From CAWBLP01 sp963789495 (lineage in GTDB: Bacteria > Pseudomonadota > Alphaproteobacteria > Acetobacterales > Acetobacteraceae), in assembly GCA_963789495.1 (NCBI GenBank), contig CAWBLP010000022.1, positions 62,001 through 126,000 on the forward strand: a stretch of DNA of 64,000 bases. Direction: 5' to 3'. Both the position numbers and the translations under genes were made by a program. This document shows positions 1-10,418 of this stretch, piece after piece. Every line of letters begins with the position of its first letter. Position 1 is the stretch's first letter. Under the pieces are notes generated by a model, which saw nothing but the letters and a program-made list of their open reading frames with translations, made no database searches and was not told the origin of the DNA.

Positions 1-799
1 TCAACGGATGATCGGCGGGCAACGGCTCGCTGTCGAACACGTCCAGCGCGGCATGCCGCAGATGGCCGCCTTGCAATGCGGCGATCATCGGCGCTTCATC
101 GACGACCGCCCCGCGCGCCGTGTTCACCAGGATCGATCCCGGCCGCATCCGCGCGATCTGCTCCGCGCCCAGAAAGCCGCGGGTCTCATCGCTCAACAGC
201 AGATGCACCGACAGCACGTCGCTCTCGGCCAGCAGCCTGTCCAGCGTGACAAAGCTGACGCCGACTGCGGATTTCGGCGAGCGGTTCCAGGCCAGCACGC
301 GCATGCCGGATCCGTGTGCAATACGCGCGACCTCGGCCGCGATCCCGCCGAAGCCCAGCAGGCCCAGCGTCTTGCCGGTCAGCTCCATGCCCTCGGTGCG
401 CAGCCAGTTGCCGGCGCGCATACCGCGATCCATCCGCCCCAGTCCACGCGCCGCGGCCCACATCAACGCGATACTGTGTTCCGCCACCGCGGTGTCACCG
501 TAGCCTTTGATGATGTGCACGGTGATGCCGAGTTCTGCCAGTTCCTCCGGATTCATGTAGCTGCGCGGACCGGTCCCGAGGAAAATGACGTGCTTCAAAT
601 CCGTGCAGCGGCGCATGGTCTCGGCCGGCAGACGGGTATGGTCGTCGAACAGGAAATCGTAGCCTGCAAGAAGACGCGGCAGGTCTTCCGCTGGGACCTC
701 GCCCTGCTGGTTCACCGTCACCGGCGGATCGCTCGGACGCACCACGCGGGCGAACACCCCGGCGAGATCATCGACAGCATCGAGGAACAGGCCTTTCAT
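1..799 (-). CDS. D-2-hydroxyacid dehydrogenase, NAD-dependent (3' end outside window)
   Basis: The minus-strand frame opens with ATG at 799 and is still open at the window edge, so the C-terminus is missing. It encodes a D-isomer-specific 2-hydroxyacid dehydrogenase of the SerA/glyoxylate-reductase superfamily, cytosolic enzymes that interconvert 2-hydroxy and 2-oxo acids with NAD(P)H. Visible marks are the Rossmann segment GKTLGLLGFGGIAAEVARIA, followed by the NTARGAVVDE block that carries the active-site Arg, and ALDVFDSEPL near the edge, where the catalytic Glu and His region begins. The N-terminal part is a substrate-binding lobe. It diverges from the flavin monooxygenase gene across a gap of about 155 bp, which probably holds both promoters. 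Substrate cannot be read from the sequence; 3-phosphoglycerate, glyoxylate or an aromatic 2-oxo acid are all possible. Confidence 0.85.
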   Translation of the reverse strand, partial: MKGLFLDAVDDLAGVFARVVRPSDPPVTVNQQGEVPAEDLPRLLAGYDFLFDDHTRLPAETMRRCTDLKHVIFLGTGPRSYMNPEELAELGITVHIIKGYGDTAVAEHSIALMWAAARGLGRMDRGMRAGNWLRTEGMELTGKTLGLLGFGGIAAEVARIAHGSGMRVLAWNRSPKSAVGVSFVTLDRLLAESDVLSVHLLLSDETRGFLGAEQIARMRPGSILVNTARGAVVDEAPMIAALQGGHLRHAALDVFDSEPLPADHPL

Positions 800-955
800 C
801 GCTTTTCCCTTGCATGAGAGCGATGGAGTTTGCGGTGCGCCAGCAGCAGCGGCAAGCACGGATGCAGGCGCTGCGGGCGATCCCTGCGCCGAACCGCCGG
901 TTCCGCGCTATGCTGGCCGCATCAGGCGTTGCCTGCCTGTCGACCGGAGCAGACC

Positions 956-2041
956 ATGCTGCATAGTTTGCGCGGCCCGAACGGATTCACGCTGGGCCTG
1001 TTTGCCGTCAATGCCGATGGCGGCCTGACGCTGACGCGGGCGGCGGAACGCTGGCCGGCGCGGTGGCCGGAAATCCTGCAGGTGGTCCAAATAGCCGACC
1101 AGGCCGGGCTGGACTTCGTGCTGCCGATCGCGCGCTGGAAGGGCTTTGGCGGCGCCACCAACAGCCGCGAATGGAGTTTTGAAACCTTCACCTTCGCCGC
1201 CGCCCTGGCCGGCGCAACACGCAGCATCGGCCTGTTCGCGACGGTGCACGTGCCGATGGTGCATCCGGTGTTCGCGGCCAAGGCGCTGGCCACGCTGGAC
1301 CATGCATCCGGCGGGCGGGCCGGACTGAACATCGTCTGCGGCTGGAACCCGCAGGAGTTCGGCCTGTTCGGACTGGCCCAGCTCGAGGACCGCTACGCCC
1401 AAGGCCAGGAATGGGCCGAGATCGTGGCTCGCATCCTGGCCGGCGAGACATTCGACTTCTCCGGCCGCTACTACCGGCTGCGCGGCGTATCGGGTCAGCC
1501 CGGATCGGTGCAGACACCGCGACCCGTCACGGTGAACGCCGCCTTCTCACCCGCGGGTCGCGATTTCGCCGCGCGTCATGCCGATTTCCTGCTCACCACC
1601 TTCGTCGACCTGAACGGAGCGCGAACGACCCTGGCCGACATGACGCATCGCGCCACGTCCGCGGGCCGCACCGTTGGTGCGCTTGCGACGGCCCACGTGG
1701 TGTGCCGCCCCTCGCTGGCGGAGGCCGAGGCCTATTACCACCGATATGCCGTTACGCTGGAGGATACCGCGGCGGTCGATCGCCACATGAGCGACAAGCA
1801 GGCGCATTCCGGCTCGCATGATCCGGCGACATACCGACTGCATCGCAAGCGCTTTGCCGGCGGTGCAGGAACCTTCCCGCTGATCGGCACACCGGCATCG
1901 ATCGTCGAACAACTGCTGCAGATGTCCGCCATCGGATATCGCGGCGTGGCGCTGTCCTTCGTCAACTTCAAGGATGAGCTGCCCTATTTCATCGCCAGCG
2001 TGCTGCCTATGCTGCGCGACGCCGGGCTGCGCGAAGGCTGA
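956..2041 (+). CDS. Luciferase-like (LLM) flavin-dependent monooxygenase
   Basis: 361 residues, about the normal length for the bacterial-luciferase-like TIM-barrel family that uses FMNH2 and O2 to oxidise small substrates. The segment NIVCGWNPQEFGLFG, after SGGRAGL, matches the conserved region seen in SsuD, SfnG and RutA-type members, which cleave sulfonates, sulfones or pyrimidines. FDFSGRYYRL and the C-terminal FPLIGTPASIVEQLL are also typical of the family. ATG at 956 is chosen because homology begins just after it (GFTLGLF); the frame extends further upstream without family resemblance. The gene is followed 29 bp later by a dienelactone-hydrolase fusion on the same strand, suggesting a two-gene catabolic unit. 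A flavin reductase is not encoded nearby. The substrate is unknown. Confidence 0.85.
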   Translation: MLHSLRGPNGFTLGLFAVNADGGLTLTRAAERWPARWPEILQVVQIADQAGLDFVLPIARWKGFGGATNSREWSFETFTFAAALAGATRSIGLFATVHVPMVHPVFAAKALATLDHASGGRAGLNIVCGWNPQEFGLFGLAQLEDRYAQGQEWAEIVARILAGETFDFSGRYYRLRGVSGQPGSVQTPRPVTVNAAFSPAGRDFAARHADFLLTTFVDLNGARTTLADMTHRATSAGRTVGALATAHVVCRPSLAEAEAYYHRYAVTLEDTAAVDRHMSDKQAHSGSHDPATYRLHRKRFAGGAGTFPLIGTPASIVEQLLQMSAIGYRGVALSFVNFKDELPYFIASVLPMLRDAGLREG

Positions 2042-2070
2042 ACGGACCCACGCGACAGAGGGAGGATTGC

Positions 2071-3297
2071 ATGGCCGGCGAGTGGATCGAGATCGGGGGC
2101 GGAGGAAAATTCCGCGGCTACCTGGCGGTGCCGGAAAGCGGCCGCGGGCCAGGCCTGGTGTTGCTGCAGGAGATCTTCGGCATCACGCCGCATATGCGCG
2201 CGGTGGCGGAATACTATGCCGAGGAAGGCTATGTCTTGCTCGCCCCCGATCTGTTCTGGCGTGCGGAACCCGGCATCGAGCTCGGCCACAGCGACGCTGA
2301 CATGGCGCGCGCGATGGCGCTGTATCAGCGTTTCGAAACCGATCTGGCGATGCAGGACATCGACGCCGCGCTGCGCTGCCTGCGCGCCCGTCCGGAATGC
2401 ACCGGAAAGGTCGGAGCGCTGGGTTTCTGTCTCGGCGGCAAGCTGGCCTGGCTGGCGGCGGCGCGCTGCGGCGTCGATTGCGCGATCGGCTATTACGGCG
2501 TCGGGATCGAGGCGCATCTGAACGAGGCTGGTGCAATCTCCTGTCCGCTGGTGCTGCATTTCGGCGAGACCGATTCCTACGTGCCCACGGCGGCGCGCGA
2601 TGTGGTCGTGCAGGCACTCGCCGCGCGAGGCGACGCGCAGGTGTTCGTCTATCCCGGCTGCGGCCACGCCTTCGCCAATCCCGAGCGGCCGAACTTCGAC
2701 AAGGCGGCGACGCTGATGGCGCATTCGCGCTCGATCGCGGCGCTGCGCCAGGCGATGGGGCCGCATTACGACCTGTCGGCGCTGTGGGAGGCACACACGA
2801 AGTGCGAGTTCGGCGATCGGGACGCTGCGGCGACCATGCACACCATGGTGGCGCAGCCCTATGTCAACCACATTCCCACCATGACCGGCGGTGTGGGATA
2901 TGCGGATTTGCTGCGCTTCTATCAGCATCATTTCATTCCGAAGACGCCGGCGGACACCAGGCTGGTGCCGATCAGCCGCACCATCGGGGCAGACCGGATC
3001 GTCGACGAGATGCTGTTCTGCTTCACCCACGACATCGAGATCGACTGGATGCTGCCAGGCGTGGCGCCGACCGGGAAGTATGTGGAAATCCCGCTGGTCG
3101 CGATCGTGCGGTTCCGCGGCGACCGGCTGTATAACGAGCACATCTATTGGGACCAGGCGTCGGTGCTGGTGCAGATCGGGCTGCTGGATCCCGCGCTGCT
3201 GCCGGTCGCGGGGGTGGAGATCGCACGCAAGCTGCTGGACGAATCGCTGCCGTCCAACACGCTGATGCGGCGATGGAGCGAAAGCGCGGGCGGCTGA
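2071..3297 (+). CDS. Dienelactone hydrolase fused to a SnoaL-like domain
   Basis: 408 residues, in two parts. Residues 1 to about 235 form a dienelactone-hydrolase alpha/beta hydrolase (carboxymethylenebutenolidase family, which opens lactone rings in aromatic degradation). The nucleophile Cys120 lies in GFCLGG, with Asp168 in GETDSYVP and His199 in GCGHAF completing the triad, and Glu34 in LLQEIFG. Residues of about 255-400 (MHTMVAQPYVNHIPTMTGGVG onward) look like a SnoaL-like polyketide-cyclase/NTF2-fold domain ending in a helical tail. Stand-alone DLH proteins are about 240 residues, so this is a genuine two-domain product in one frame. A purine-rich AGAGGGAGGA stretch lies just upstream of the ATG. 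It follows the LLM monooxygenase closely and is probably co-transcribed with it. Confidence 0.85.
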   Translation: MAGEWIEIGGGGKFRGYLAVPESGRGPGLVLLQEIFGITPHMRAVAEYYAEEGYVLLAPDLFWRAEPGIELGHSDADMARAMALYQRFETDLAMQDIDAALRCLRARPECTGKVGALGFCLGGKLAWLAAARCGVDCAIGYYGVGIEAHLNEAGAISCPLVLHFGETDSYVPTAARDVVVQALAARGDAQVFVYPGCGHAFANPERPNFDKAATLMAHSRSIAALRQAMGPHYDLSALWEAHTKCEFGDRDAAATMHTMVAQPYVNHIPTMTGGVGYADLLRFYQHHFIPKTPADTRLVPISRTIGADRIVDEMLFCFTHDIEIDWMLPGVAPTGKYVEIPLVAIVRFRGDRLYNEHIYWDQASVLVQIGLLDPALLPVAGVEIARKLLDESLPSNTLMRRWSESAGG

Positions 3298-3331
3298 GCG
3301 GAGCTCAGCGGCCTGTCCCATGCATCGCACT

Positions 3332-3602
3332 TGGTAGGAGGCGCAGTAAGCATCGGGGGCGTTGCCCCCGAAACCCCCAGCAAGGGGCGCTGCCCCTTGC
3401 ATCCCCGCCAAGGGCCCGGACCTTGGAACCGATTACTGTTTGGGGTGGTGAGGGGGTCGGTCGTGATGATCGTTTGGTCCGAGGCGATTGCGCCCCCTCC
3501 CCACCCCAAACCGAATCCGATTGCAAAGGCGAGCCTTTGCTGGAAGTCCAGGAGGCAAAGCCTCCTGGTGGGGTTCGGGGCAACGCCACGACGCTTACTA
3601 CA
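3332..3602. repeat. Dispersed GC-rich hairpin repeat, longest copy
   Basis: This noncoding interval between convergent genes is a mosaic of short palindromic modules: GGGGGCGTTGCCCCC, then AAGGGGCGCTGCCCCTT, an inverted GGTTTGGGGTGG / CCACCCCAAACC pair separated by about 60 bp, and GAGGCAAAGCCTC. Related modules in the same or reverse order recur near 17402, 25523, 49310, 54401 and 55926. The arrangement would fold into a long multi-stem RNA or DNA structure. It lies between the 3' ends of the dienelactone hydrolase fusion and the ABC permease, so it could also act as a bidirectional terminator. Confidence 0.75.
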
Positions 3603-3606
3603 TCCC

Positions 3607-4527
3607 CTACCGCGCGGCGTAGCGGCGCGGGATCAGGAAATTCGCCAGCCCAGTCAGCCCCAGCGTCGTGCCCATCAGAATGAAAGCAATCGCCGCCGCG
3701 AACGGCCAGTTGTTGTCGCTGCTGAACGCCCAGAACAGCAACGGCGCCATCATGTGAAAGCGCGGCCCACCCAGCAACACCGGCGTGGCAAACGCATTCA
3801 TGCACAGGATGAAGCACAGCACCGCCGCAATCACCACGCCCGGCAGCGCCAGCGGAAACACGATGCGCCAGAACGCGCGCGTCGGCGCGGCGCCCATCGA
3901 CGCCGCCGCTTCCTCCAGTCGCGGATCGATGCCCTCAAACACGCTCTGCAGCGTCAGCACCGTGAACGGCAGGTTGATTGCGATGATGCCGGCGATCACC
4001 GCCGGTTCGGCATACATCAGATTGACCGGACCAGCGTCGAACAGCCGGCGGGCAAAAATGTCCAGCATCCCGCCACGCGCGAACAGAATCATCCAGCCCG
4101 CCGTGCGTGTGGTGGAGCCGATGAACAGCGGCAGCACAGTCAGCACCACCAGGGCCGATTTCCACCGGCTGGTGGTGCGGGCCAGGCGCCACGACATCGG
4201 CAGCCCGATCACCAGGCAGACCGCGGTCACGATCACCGAGACGCGGATGGTGGTGATCAGCACATCCCAATAGAACGGATCGGCGAAGAACCGCAGATAA
4301 TTCTCCGGCGTCACCGCCGCGATCATCAGCTCGGTGGGATCGTAGCGATTGAAACTGTCGCGTGCCAGAAACGCCAGTGGCACCACCAGCATCAGCAGCA
4401 TCAACAGACTTGCCGGCCCCAGCAACGCCGCCGCGGCAGGCCACTCCGACCGCGCTGCGGCCCGCGGCCGGCGAACGGTGTCACCGCTGCCGGCCGCGCT
4501 CAGCGCCATGCTGCCCTTCGCGCTCAT
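3607..4527 (-). CDS. ABC transporter permease, polyamine-type (PotB-like)
   Basis: 306 residues with about six predicted membrane helices (for example PASLLMLLMLVVPLAFLA near the N-terminus and VVIAAVLCFILCMNAFATPVLL). It carries the EAA loop that contacts the ATPase, EEAAASMGAAPTRAFWRIVFPLALPG, typical of binding-protein-dependent inner-membrane permeases. The start is ATG 4527, 14 bp after the binding-protein stop. It is the last gene of a four-gene minus-strand set ordered permease, ATPase, binding protein, permease. Polyamine-type systems import spermidine/putrescine but also 2-aminoethylphosphonate (PhnSTUV) and iron. The nearby phnX operon makes an aminophosphonate plausible, which is inference only. 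Confidence 0.9.
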   Translation of the reverse strand: MSAKGSMALSAAGSGDTVRRPRAAARSEWPAAAALLGPASLLMLLMLVVPLAFLARDSFNRYDPTELMIAAVTPENYLRFFADPFYWDVLITTIRVSVIVTAVCLVIGLPMSWRLARTTSRWKSALVVLTVLPLFIGSTTRTAGWMILFARGGMLDIFARRLFDAGPVNLMYAEPAVIAGIIAINLPFTVLTLQSVFEGIDPRLEEAAASMGAAPTRAFWRIVFPLALPGVVIAAVLCFILCMNAFATPVLLGGPRFHMMAPLLFWAFSSDNNWPFAAAIAFILMGTTLGLTGLANFLIPRRYAAR

Positions 4528-4541
4528 CCGCTATGCTGGCA

Positions 4542-5574
4542 TCAGCTATGCTGAACGTTCTTCAACCACCAATCGTTCAGGTTCGGCAGTTCCTTGGACA
4601 ACACAGCGTAGTCGGCCTGCACCAGCTTCGGCTTCGGCTCCGGCAACGCGAGCTGCTCGCCCACCTTTCCGGTCAGCGGCGCGTCATCCACCGTCGGCAG
4701 ATAGCCCATATGCGCGGCGAATCCTTGCTGCGCCGCCGGATTCAGCATCGCATCCATGTATTTGTAGGCAGCCTCCTTGTCCGGCGCGTTCTTCGGGATC
4801 GCCATGCCGGAGACGTAAAGAATGGCGCCTTCCTTGGGGAACTGCCCCTTCACCGGAAAGCCGGCGTTCTGCCACATCACGGTGCGCGCCAGCCAGATGA
4901 TGCCGACCTCTATCTCGCCGGACTTGAAGGCGGGCGCGAGCGTGTCGGTCTCCGGATACAGCCGCAGCCCGTTCGCGCTGAGCTTCTGCATGTACGACTT
5001 GGCCTTGTCGAAATCGGTGGTGGTGCCGGATTCGAACAGGCTCGCCGCCATCATCACCCAGGGCGCGACCGTGCTGACCATGCCGATCTTGCCCTTCCAT
5101 TTCGGATCGAGCAGATCGCCCAGGCTGCTCGGCGGCTCCTTCACCGTGTTCGGGTTGTACACGAGCACCTGCGCGCTATAGATATGCGGCACAAAGGCCG
5201 GCGCGCGCAGGTTCGGATGCACGTGCTTCAGGTTGGGAACCTTCTTCTCGTCCAGTTCCTCGACCAGTCCCGCCTCGGTGACGCGGTACCCGTTCAACGC
5301 ACCCAGGCAGGCGATGTCCATCGTGCCGTGCGGCAACCGCTTCTGCGCGTACATCTTGGCGACCCGCGGCTGCTCGTCGCCGATATCCTGCACCACGGTG
5401 ACACCCTCGGGCTTCAGGATCGGCTCATCGATGTTCTCCCGCAGCAGGCGCGCATAGTCGCCGCCCCAGGTGCCGACCACACACTGCTCCGCGGCTCGCG
5501 CACGCCGGGTCAGGATGGCGGGCGCGGCCAGCAGCGTCGCGCCGGCCAGTACACCGCGGCGGGACAGTTTGAAC

Positions 5575-5582
<8 letters not shown>
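4542..5582 (-). CDS. Extracellular solute-binding protein of polyamine-type ABC transporter
   Basis: 346 residues. The N-terminus has a twin-arginine-like export signal, LSRRGVLAGATLLAAPAIL, ending near ARAAEQ, so the mature protein is periplasmic. The body fits the PotD/family-1 fold: CVVGTWGGDYARLLRENI at the mature N-terminus, then AFKSGEIEVGIIWLARTVM and NLNDWWLKNV at the C-terminus. It supplies ligand to the two permeases and ATPase encoded around it. Its ATG (5582) overlaps the end of the ATPase gene by 8 bp, indicating translational coupling. The ligand is not evident. PotD-like proteins bind polyamines, whereas related family members bind 2-aminoethylphosphonate, thiamine or ferric iron. 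Confidence 0.88.
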
Positions 5583-6701
<1,119 letters not shown>

Positions 6702-6705
<4 letters not shown>

Positions 6706-7514
6706 GCCACGACCCGCCCGAGCCGGATGAAGCGATCCAGCAGCAACAGCAGCGCGGCAATGCCCGCCGTCTGCGCGACCGCGATGGCGGAGACCAGCGG
6801 ATCGATGTGGTATTCCAGATATTGCAGCACCGCGACCGGAAGCGTGGTCACGCCCGGACTGGTCAGGAACAGCGCGAGCTCCAGGTTCTCGAACGAGATC
6901 ACGAAGGCGAACAGCGCGGCAGCGATGATGCCGGACCGCATGGCGGGCAGCGTCACCCGCCAGATCACCCGCAGCGGACCGGCGCCCAGGCTGGCCGCCG
7001 CCTCCTCGGCGGCACGGTCATGATTGGACAGGCTGGCAAGGCACAGCCGCACCACCCAGGGCGTGGTGACCAGCACATGCGACAGCACCAGACCGACGAA
7101 CGAGCCCGTCAGCATGGTGCGGGCGTTCTCGTCGATCATCACCAGCATGATGTAGATCGCCAGACCCAGCGCGATGCCGGGGACGGTGAGCGGGGCGAGC
7201 AGCAGCATGGAGACCAGGCCGCGGCCGCGAAACCGGTGGCGGGACAGGCCGATGCCGGCGGGGATACCCAGCAGCAGGCTGCCGATCACCGCGGCGACGC
7301 CCAACTCCAGGCTGGTGAGGATGGCGCTGCCGAAGGTGGGCAGGATCGCCGCGTACCAGGACAGCGTGTAGCCATGCGGCGGGAACAGGATCAGCTTTTC
7401 GTTGAACACGCTGAGATAGAGCGTCAGCAGCAGCGGCACGCCGATCAGCGCGATGCCGATCCAGATGAGCACACTCACACCTGCGCGTTCGAGTCGCGCC
7501 AACCCAGAAGCCAT
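6702..7514 (-). CDS. ABC transporter permease, polyamine-type (PotC-like)
   Basis: 270 residues, the typical PotC length. Hydrophobic helices include VLIWIGIALIGVPLLLTLYL and LVSMLLLAPLTVPGIALGLA, and the EAA loop is EEAAASLGAGPLRVIWRVTL. ATG 7514 is preferred over upstream in-frame starts because it begins MASGLARLERAG directly before the first helix, has a GGGCGGG-type Shine-Dalgarno upstream, and avoids about 80 residues of low-complexity extension with no resemblance to permeases. It is the first gene of the transporter operon and sits 82 bp after the molybdopterin oxidoreductase stop. Confidence 0.9.
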
Positions 7515-7596
7515 CCCTGACCCGCCCTGTTGTCGTCTGCTGCACCGCAGCGGCCGAGCGGCCATGTCGCTGGTCTGACACGCCGCTGTCAACGAC

Positions 7597-9615
7597 CTAC
7601 CAGGCGGTAACCTCCAGCCAGGTGCTCTGATAGGTTGCACCTTCGCCCATATCGGTGAAGCTGTCGCCGCACAGCATGTTGATCGTTCCGGACACAGCCT
7701 CGCCGTCCGGGCGCTGGCCAGCCACCAGGACGACCCCTGGCTGCACCTCATCACGGACCTGCAGGATCAGCCCGATCGAACCACGCTGGTTGAACAGCCT
7801 GACCTGTTGCCCCTGCTGCAGATTGCGCGCGGCCGCGTCCTTGGGATGCAGCACACAGCCCGGCGCCCCTTCCCGACCGCGCAGGAAAGCCACGCCGGAA
7901 AACGCCGTGTGGCTCTGGAAATAGCCCGGCGCGGTCAGCAGGCGCAGGGGGAATTCGCTGCTGTACAGCGCCTCCTCGGGGTCCGGCTGCCAATCCGGCA
8001 GTGGCGGCAGGCCCTGCGCCGCCAGCGCCTCGGAGTGGAATTCCAGCTTGCCGGACGGGGTACGGAATTCCTGTCCGCCCTTCGGGCCGATCGAGACCGG
8101 CCCGCCGGAGAACAGCGCCTCGGGTGTGTGCGCCGCGGCCGCACCGCCGGCGCCGTGGAACAGCTCACGCAGGATCTCCGGCTGCGACATGCGGAACACG
8201 CTGTCGGTCAGCCCCATGCGCTGCGCCAGTTCCTGCGCCAGGCGCAGGTTGGACCAGGCTTGGCCCTGTGGCGCCACCGCGCGGTGACTGTACTGCATGT
8301 AATAGCTGCCATAGGCGCGGAAGAAATCCTCGGTCTCCAGATAGGTCGTGGCCGGCAAAACGATATCGGCATAGCGCCCGGTCACCGACAGGAACGGGTC
8401 GTGCACGACGGTGAACAGGTCCTCCCGCGCAAGACCGGCGCGGATCTTGGCGGTGTCCGGATTGGTCACCGCGGGATTGTTGGCGGCGATGAACAGCGCG
8501 CGGATCGGCGGATCGCACAGTTCCAGCAGCGCCTCACCCAGCTTCAGGTGGTTGACGGTCCGGGTTGCCGTCGGCCCGGACGGCTTGCGCACGGCATTGT
8601 AGTTGAGGTCGAAAGACGCCGCGGTGGCGAGCAGCGCACCGCCACCGTAACGACCATAGGCGCCCGTGACCCCGGGCAGCAGCGCGACGGTGCGCACCGC
8701 CTGGCCGCCATGGGTGAAGCGGGACATGCCGAAGCCGAGGCGAATGAAGGAGCGCTTCGCGGCTCCGTAGAGCGCGGCGAGCCGCTCGACATCGGCCGGC
8801 GTCAGGCCGGTCACATCAGCCACATAGTCGGGGGTGAAACGGGGCAGGATCTCCCGCTCGACCCGGTCGAAGCCGATGGTGTGGGCGGCGAGATAATCCC
8901 GGTCCGCCAGATTGTCGCGCACCAGCACATGCATGATGCCGAGTGCGAGCGCCGCGTCAGTGCCGATGCGGATCGGCAGATACCAGTCGGCTGCCTGGGC
9001 GGAGCGGGTGCGCCGCGGATCGATGACGATGAACTGGACGCCGCGCTTGCGTGCCGCCTCCACCTTGGCCCAGACATGCACATTGGTGGCGAACAGGTCG
9101 GCGCCCCAGCAGATGATCAGATCGGACTCGGAGATCGATTCCGGATCGGCGCCGCCGATCGGACCGACCGCGGCGTCCCAGGCGGCCTCACAGCAACTGT
9201 CGCAGACCGTGCCGCCCCACAGCCGGCTGGTGCCGAGCGCATGGAACATGCCGTTCGGCAGACCGCGGTTCATCAGGCCCTGATGCGCGCTGTAGGCGTA
9301 ACCAAGCAGTGCGAGCGGGCCGGATTCAGCGATGATCGACTTCCAACGGGCAGTGATCTCGTCCAGCGCGGCGTCCCAGGTGATCGGCTCGAATCGCCCT
9401 TCCCCCTTGGCGCCGACCCGACGCAGCGGCGTCGCCAGACGCTCCGGCGAGTGCACCAGTTCGGTGTCGCGGTTCACCTTGCCGCAGGCGAAACCGGCGG
9501 TGAGCGGCTGGTCGGGATCGCCTTCGATGCGGATCACCCGCCCGTCCTCGACATGCGCCAACAGGGAGCACATGTCCGGACAGTCATGCCCACACACCAC
9601 GCGCACGGTTTCCAC
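7597..9615 (-). CDS. Molybdopterin-dependent oxidoreductase (DMSO reductase family)
   Basis: 672 residues. The N-terminal CGHDCPDMCSLL, followed by GFACGK, forms the four-cysteine 4Fe-4S site of the DMSO-reductase/formate-dehydrogenase family. WGGTVCDSCCEAAWDA, the dinucleotide-binding region DLIICWGADLFATNVH and the C-terminal molydopterin-dinucleotide-binding domain (LRLLTAPGYFQSHTAF, VRLFNQRG) are present. No twin-arginine signal precedes the cluster, so the enzyme is probably cytoplasmic. A GTG at 9615 is chosen as start because GGAGG lies five bases upstream; the frame itself opens earlier. Its place ahead of the polyamine-type transporter suggests one transcript. The substrate is unknown. 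The family includes thiosulfate, formate, nitrate and biotin-sulfoxide enzymes. Confidence 0.9.
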   Translation of the reverse strand: METVRVVCGHDCPDMCSLLAHVEDGRVIRIEGDPDQPLTAGFACGKVNRDTELVHSPERLATPLRRVGAKGEGRFEPITWDAALDEITARWKSIIAESGPLALLGYAYSAHQGLMNRGLPNGMFHALGTSRLWGGTVCDSCCEAAWDAAVGPIGGADPESISESDLIICWGADLFATNVHVWAKVEAARKRGVQFIVIDPRRTRSAQAADWYLPIRIGTDAALALGIMHVLVRDNLADRDYLAAHTIGFDRVEREILPRFTPDYVADVTGLTPADVERLAALYGAAKRSFIRLGFGMSRFTHGGQAVRTVALLPGVTGAYGRYGGGALLATAASFDLNYNAVRKPSGPTATRTVNHLKLGEALLELCDPPIRALFIAANNPAVTNPDTAKIRAGLAREDLFTVVHDPFLSVTGRYADIVLPATTYLETEDFFRAYGSYYMQYSHRAVAPQGQAWSNLRLAQELAQRMGLTDSVFRMSQPEILRELFHGAGGAAAAHTPEALFSGGPVSIGPKGGQEFRTPSGKLEFHSEALAAQGLPPLPDWQPDPEEALYSSEFPLRLLTAPGYFQSHTAFSGVAFLRGREGAPGCVLHPKDAAARNLQQGQQVRLFNQRGSIGLILQVRDEVQPGVVLVAGQRPDGEAVSGTINMLCGDSFTDMGEGATYQSTWLEVTAW

Positions 9616-9714
9616 GGCGACCTCCACGCAACAGCAGATCAGGCACGACCTGCCGAAATCGGATGATACCATAAAGGGCCGGTTGCGAGGGGCTGCACCG
9701 GACCAATCGTGCCG

Positions 9715-10212
9715 TCAGCGCGGTTTGGTGCGCAGTTGCGCCAGAGTGACGGGCCGGAAATCCCAGACGTCGACCCCGACATCGATCTGGCGCGGCAACG
9801 GCTTCAGCCGGCCATGGCTGTGGCCGTGCAGGTTCAGTGCGCCCTTGGCGATGCCGTTCCAGGTACGGAAAGGGTAGTGGCACAGCACCAGGCGCGTGTC
9901 GTCGAGCGTGATCTCGGCGTAGGGCTGCACGCTGGTCCAGTCCGGCAGCGACGCGATGGCGGGCGGATCGTTGTTGCCGATGACAAGATGTTTGCGCCCG
10001 TGCAGTCGGCGCAGCAGATCGGCGGCTTCGTCGGATCGCAGCCGGAGGGCGAAGTCGCCGAGGTGCCAGACCTCATCGTCCGGGGCCACGGTGTCGTTCC
10101 AGCGGGCCAGCATGGCTGCATCCATCTCCGCCACCGAGGCGAAGGGGCGGCGATAGAACGGCCGCGCGGCGGCGTGATGGAAATGTGTGTCCGCGGTGAA
10201 GAAGATTGCCAT
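9715..10212 (-). CDS. Calcineurin-like metallophosphoesterase
   Basis: 165 residues, a short single-domain metallophosphoesterase of the kind often annotated as YfcE-like or UDP-sugar/cyclic-nucleotide hydrolase. All five metal-ligand blocks are visible: Asp8 and His10 in TADTHFHH, Asp53 in HLGDFA, Asn81 and Asp82 in GNND, His112 in LCHYP, and His131/His133 in LHGHSHG. It acts on a phosphoester that cannot be named from sequence. It lies between the molybdenum enzyme and the hyuB gene on the same strand, with about 100 and 200 bp gaps, so it may be its own unit. Confidence 0.9.
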   Translation of the reverse strand: MAIFFTADTHFHHAAARPFYRRPFASVAEMDAAMLARWNDTVAPDDEVWHLGDFALRLRSDEAADLLRRLHGRKHLVIGNNDPPAIASLPDWTSVQPYAEITLDDTRLVLCHYPFRTWNGIAKGALNLHGHSHGRLKPLPRQIDVGVDVWDFRPVTLAQLRTKPR

Positions 10213-10248
10213 GCCGGTTCAGGGTTGCAGGTGGGGACGTTTGCTCTC

Positions 10249-10279
10249 CGTCATGGCCGGGCTTGACCCGGCCATGACG
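10249..10279. repeat. REP-like palindrome (GTCATGGCCGGG type)
   Basis: A near-perfect inverted repeat with arms GTCATGGCCGGG and CCCGGCCATGAC around a short CTTGA centre. A longer, diverged pair of the same motif lies at 58981-59058 between gltD and gltB. Such palindromes are frequent in intergenic DNA of alphaproteobacteria. Here it sits in the roughly 200-bp gap between hyuB and the metallophosphoesterase gene, on the 3' side of the phosphonate operon, where it could also stabilise or end the transcript. Confidence 0.75.
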
Positions 10280-10418
10280 AGGGAGGCGGGACGGGGGGGG
10301 CGGCTCGCATGCCGCGTCTTGCTCTGTCCTGACGCGCATGGGGAAGCAGCCGCGTATTCCTGGGCCTTCGCCCGGGTCGACCGGAAGAAGACGCGCCCCG
10401 GCCCGGGACGACGGTTGC

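Noticed and set aside
7807..9666. Plus-strand open frame of 619 codons opposite the molybdopterin oxidoreductase
   Set aside because: Shadow of the well-supported minus-strand enzyme. No motif and no ribosome site.
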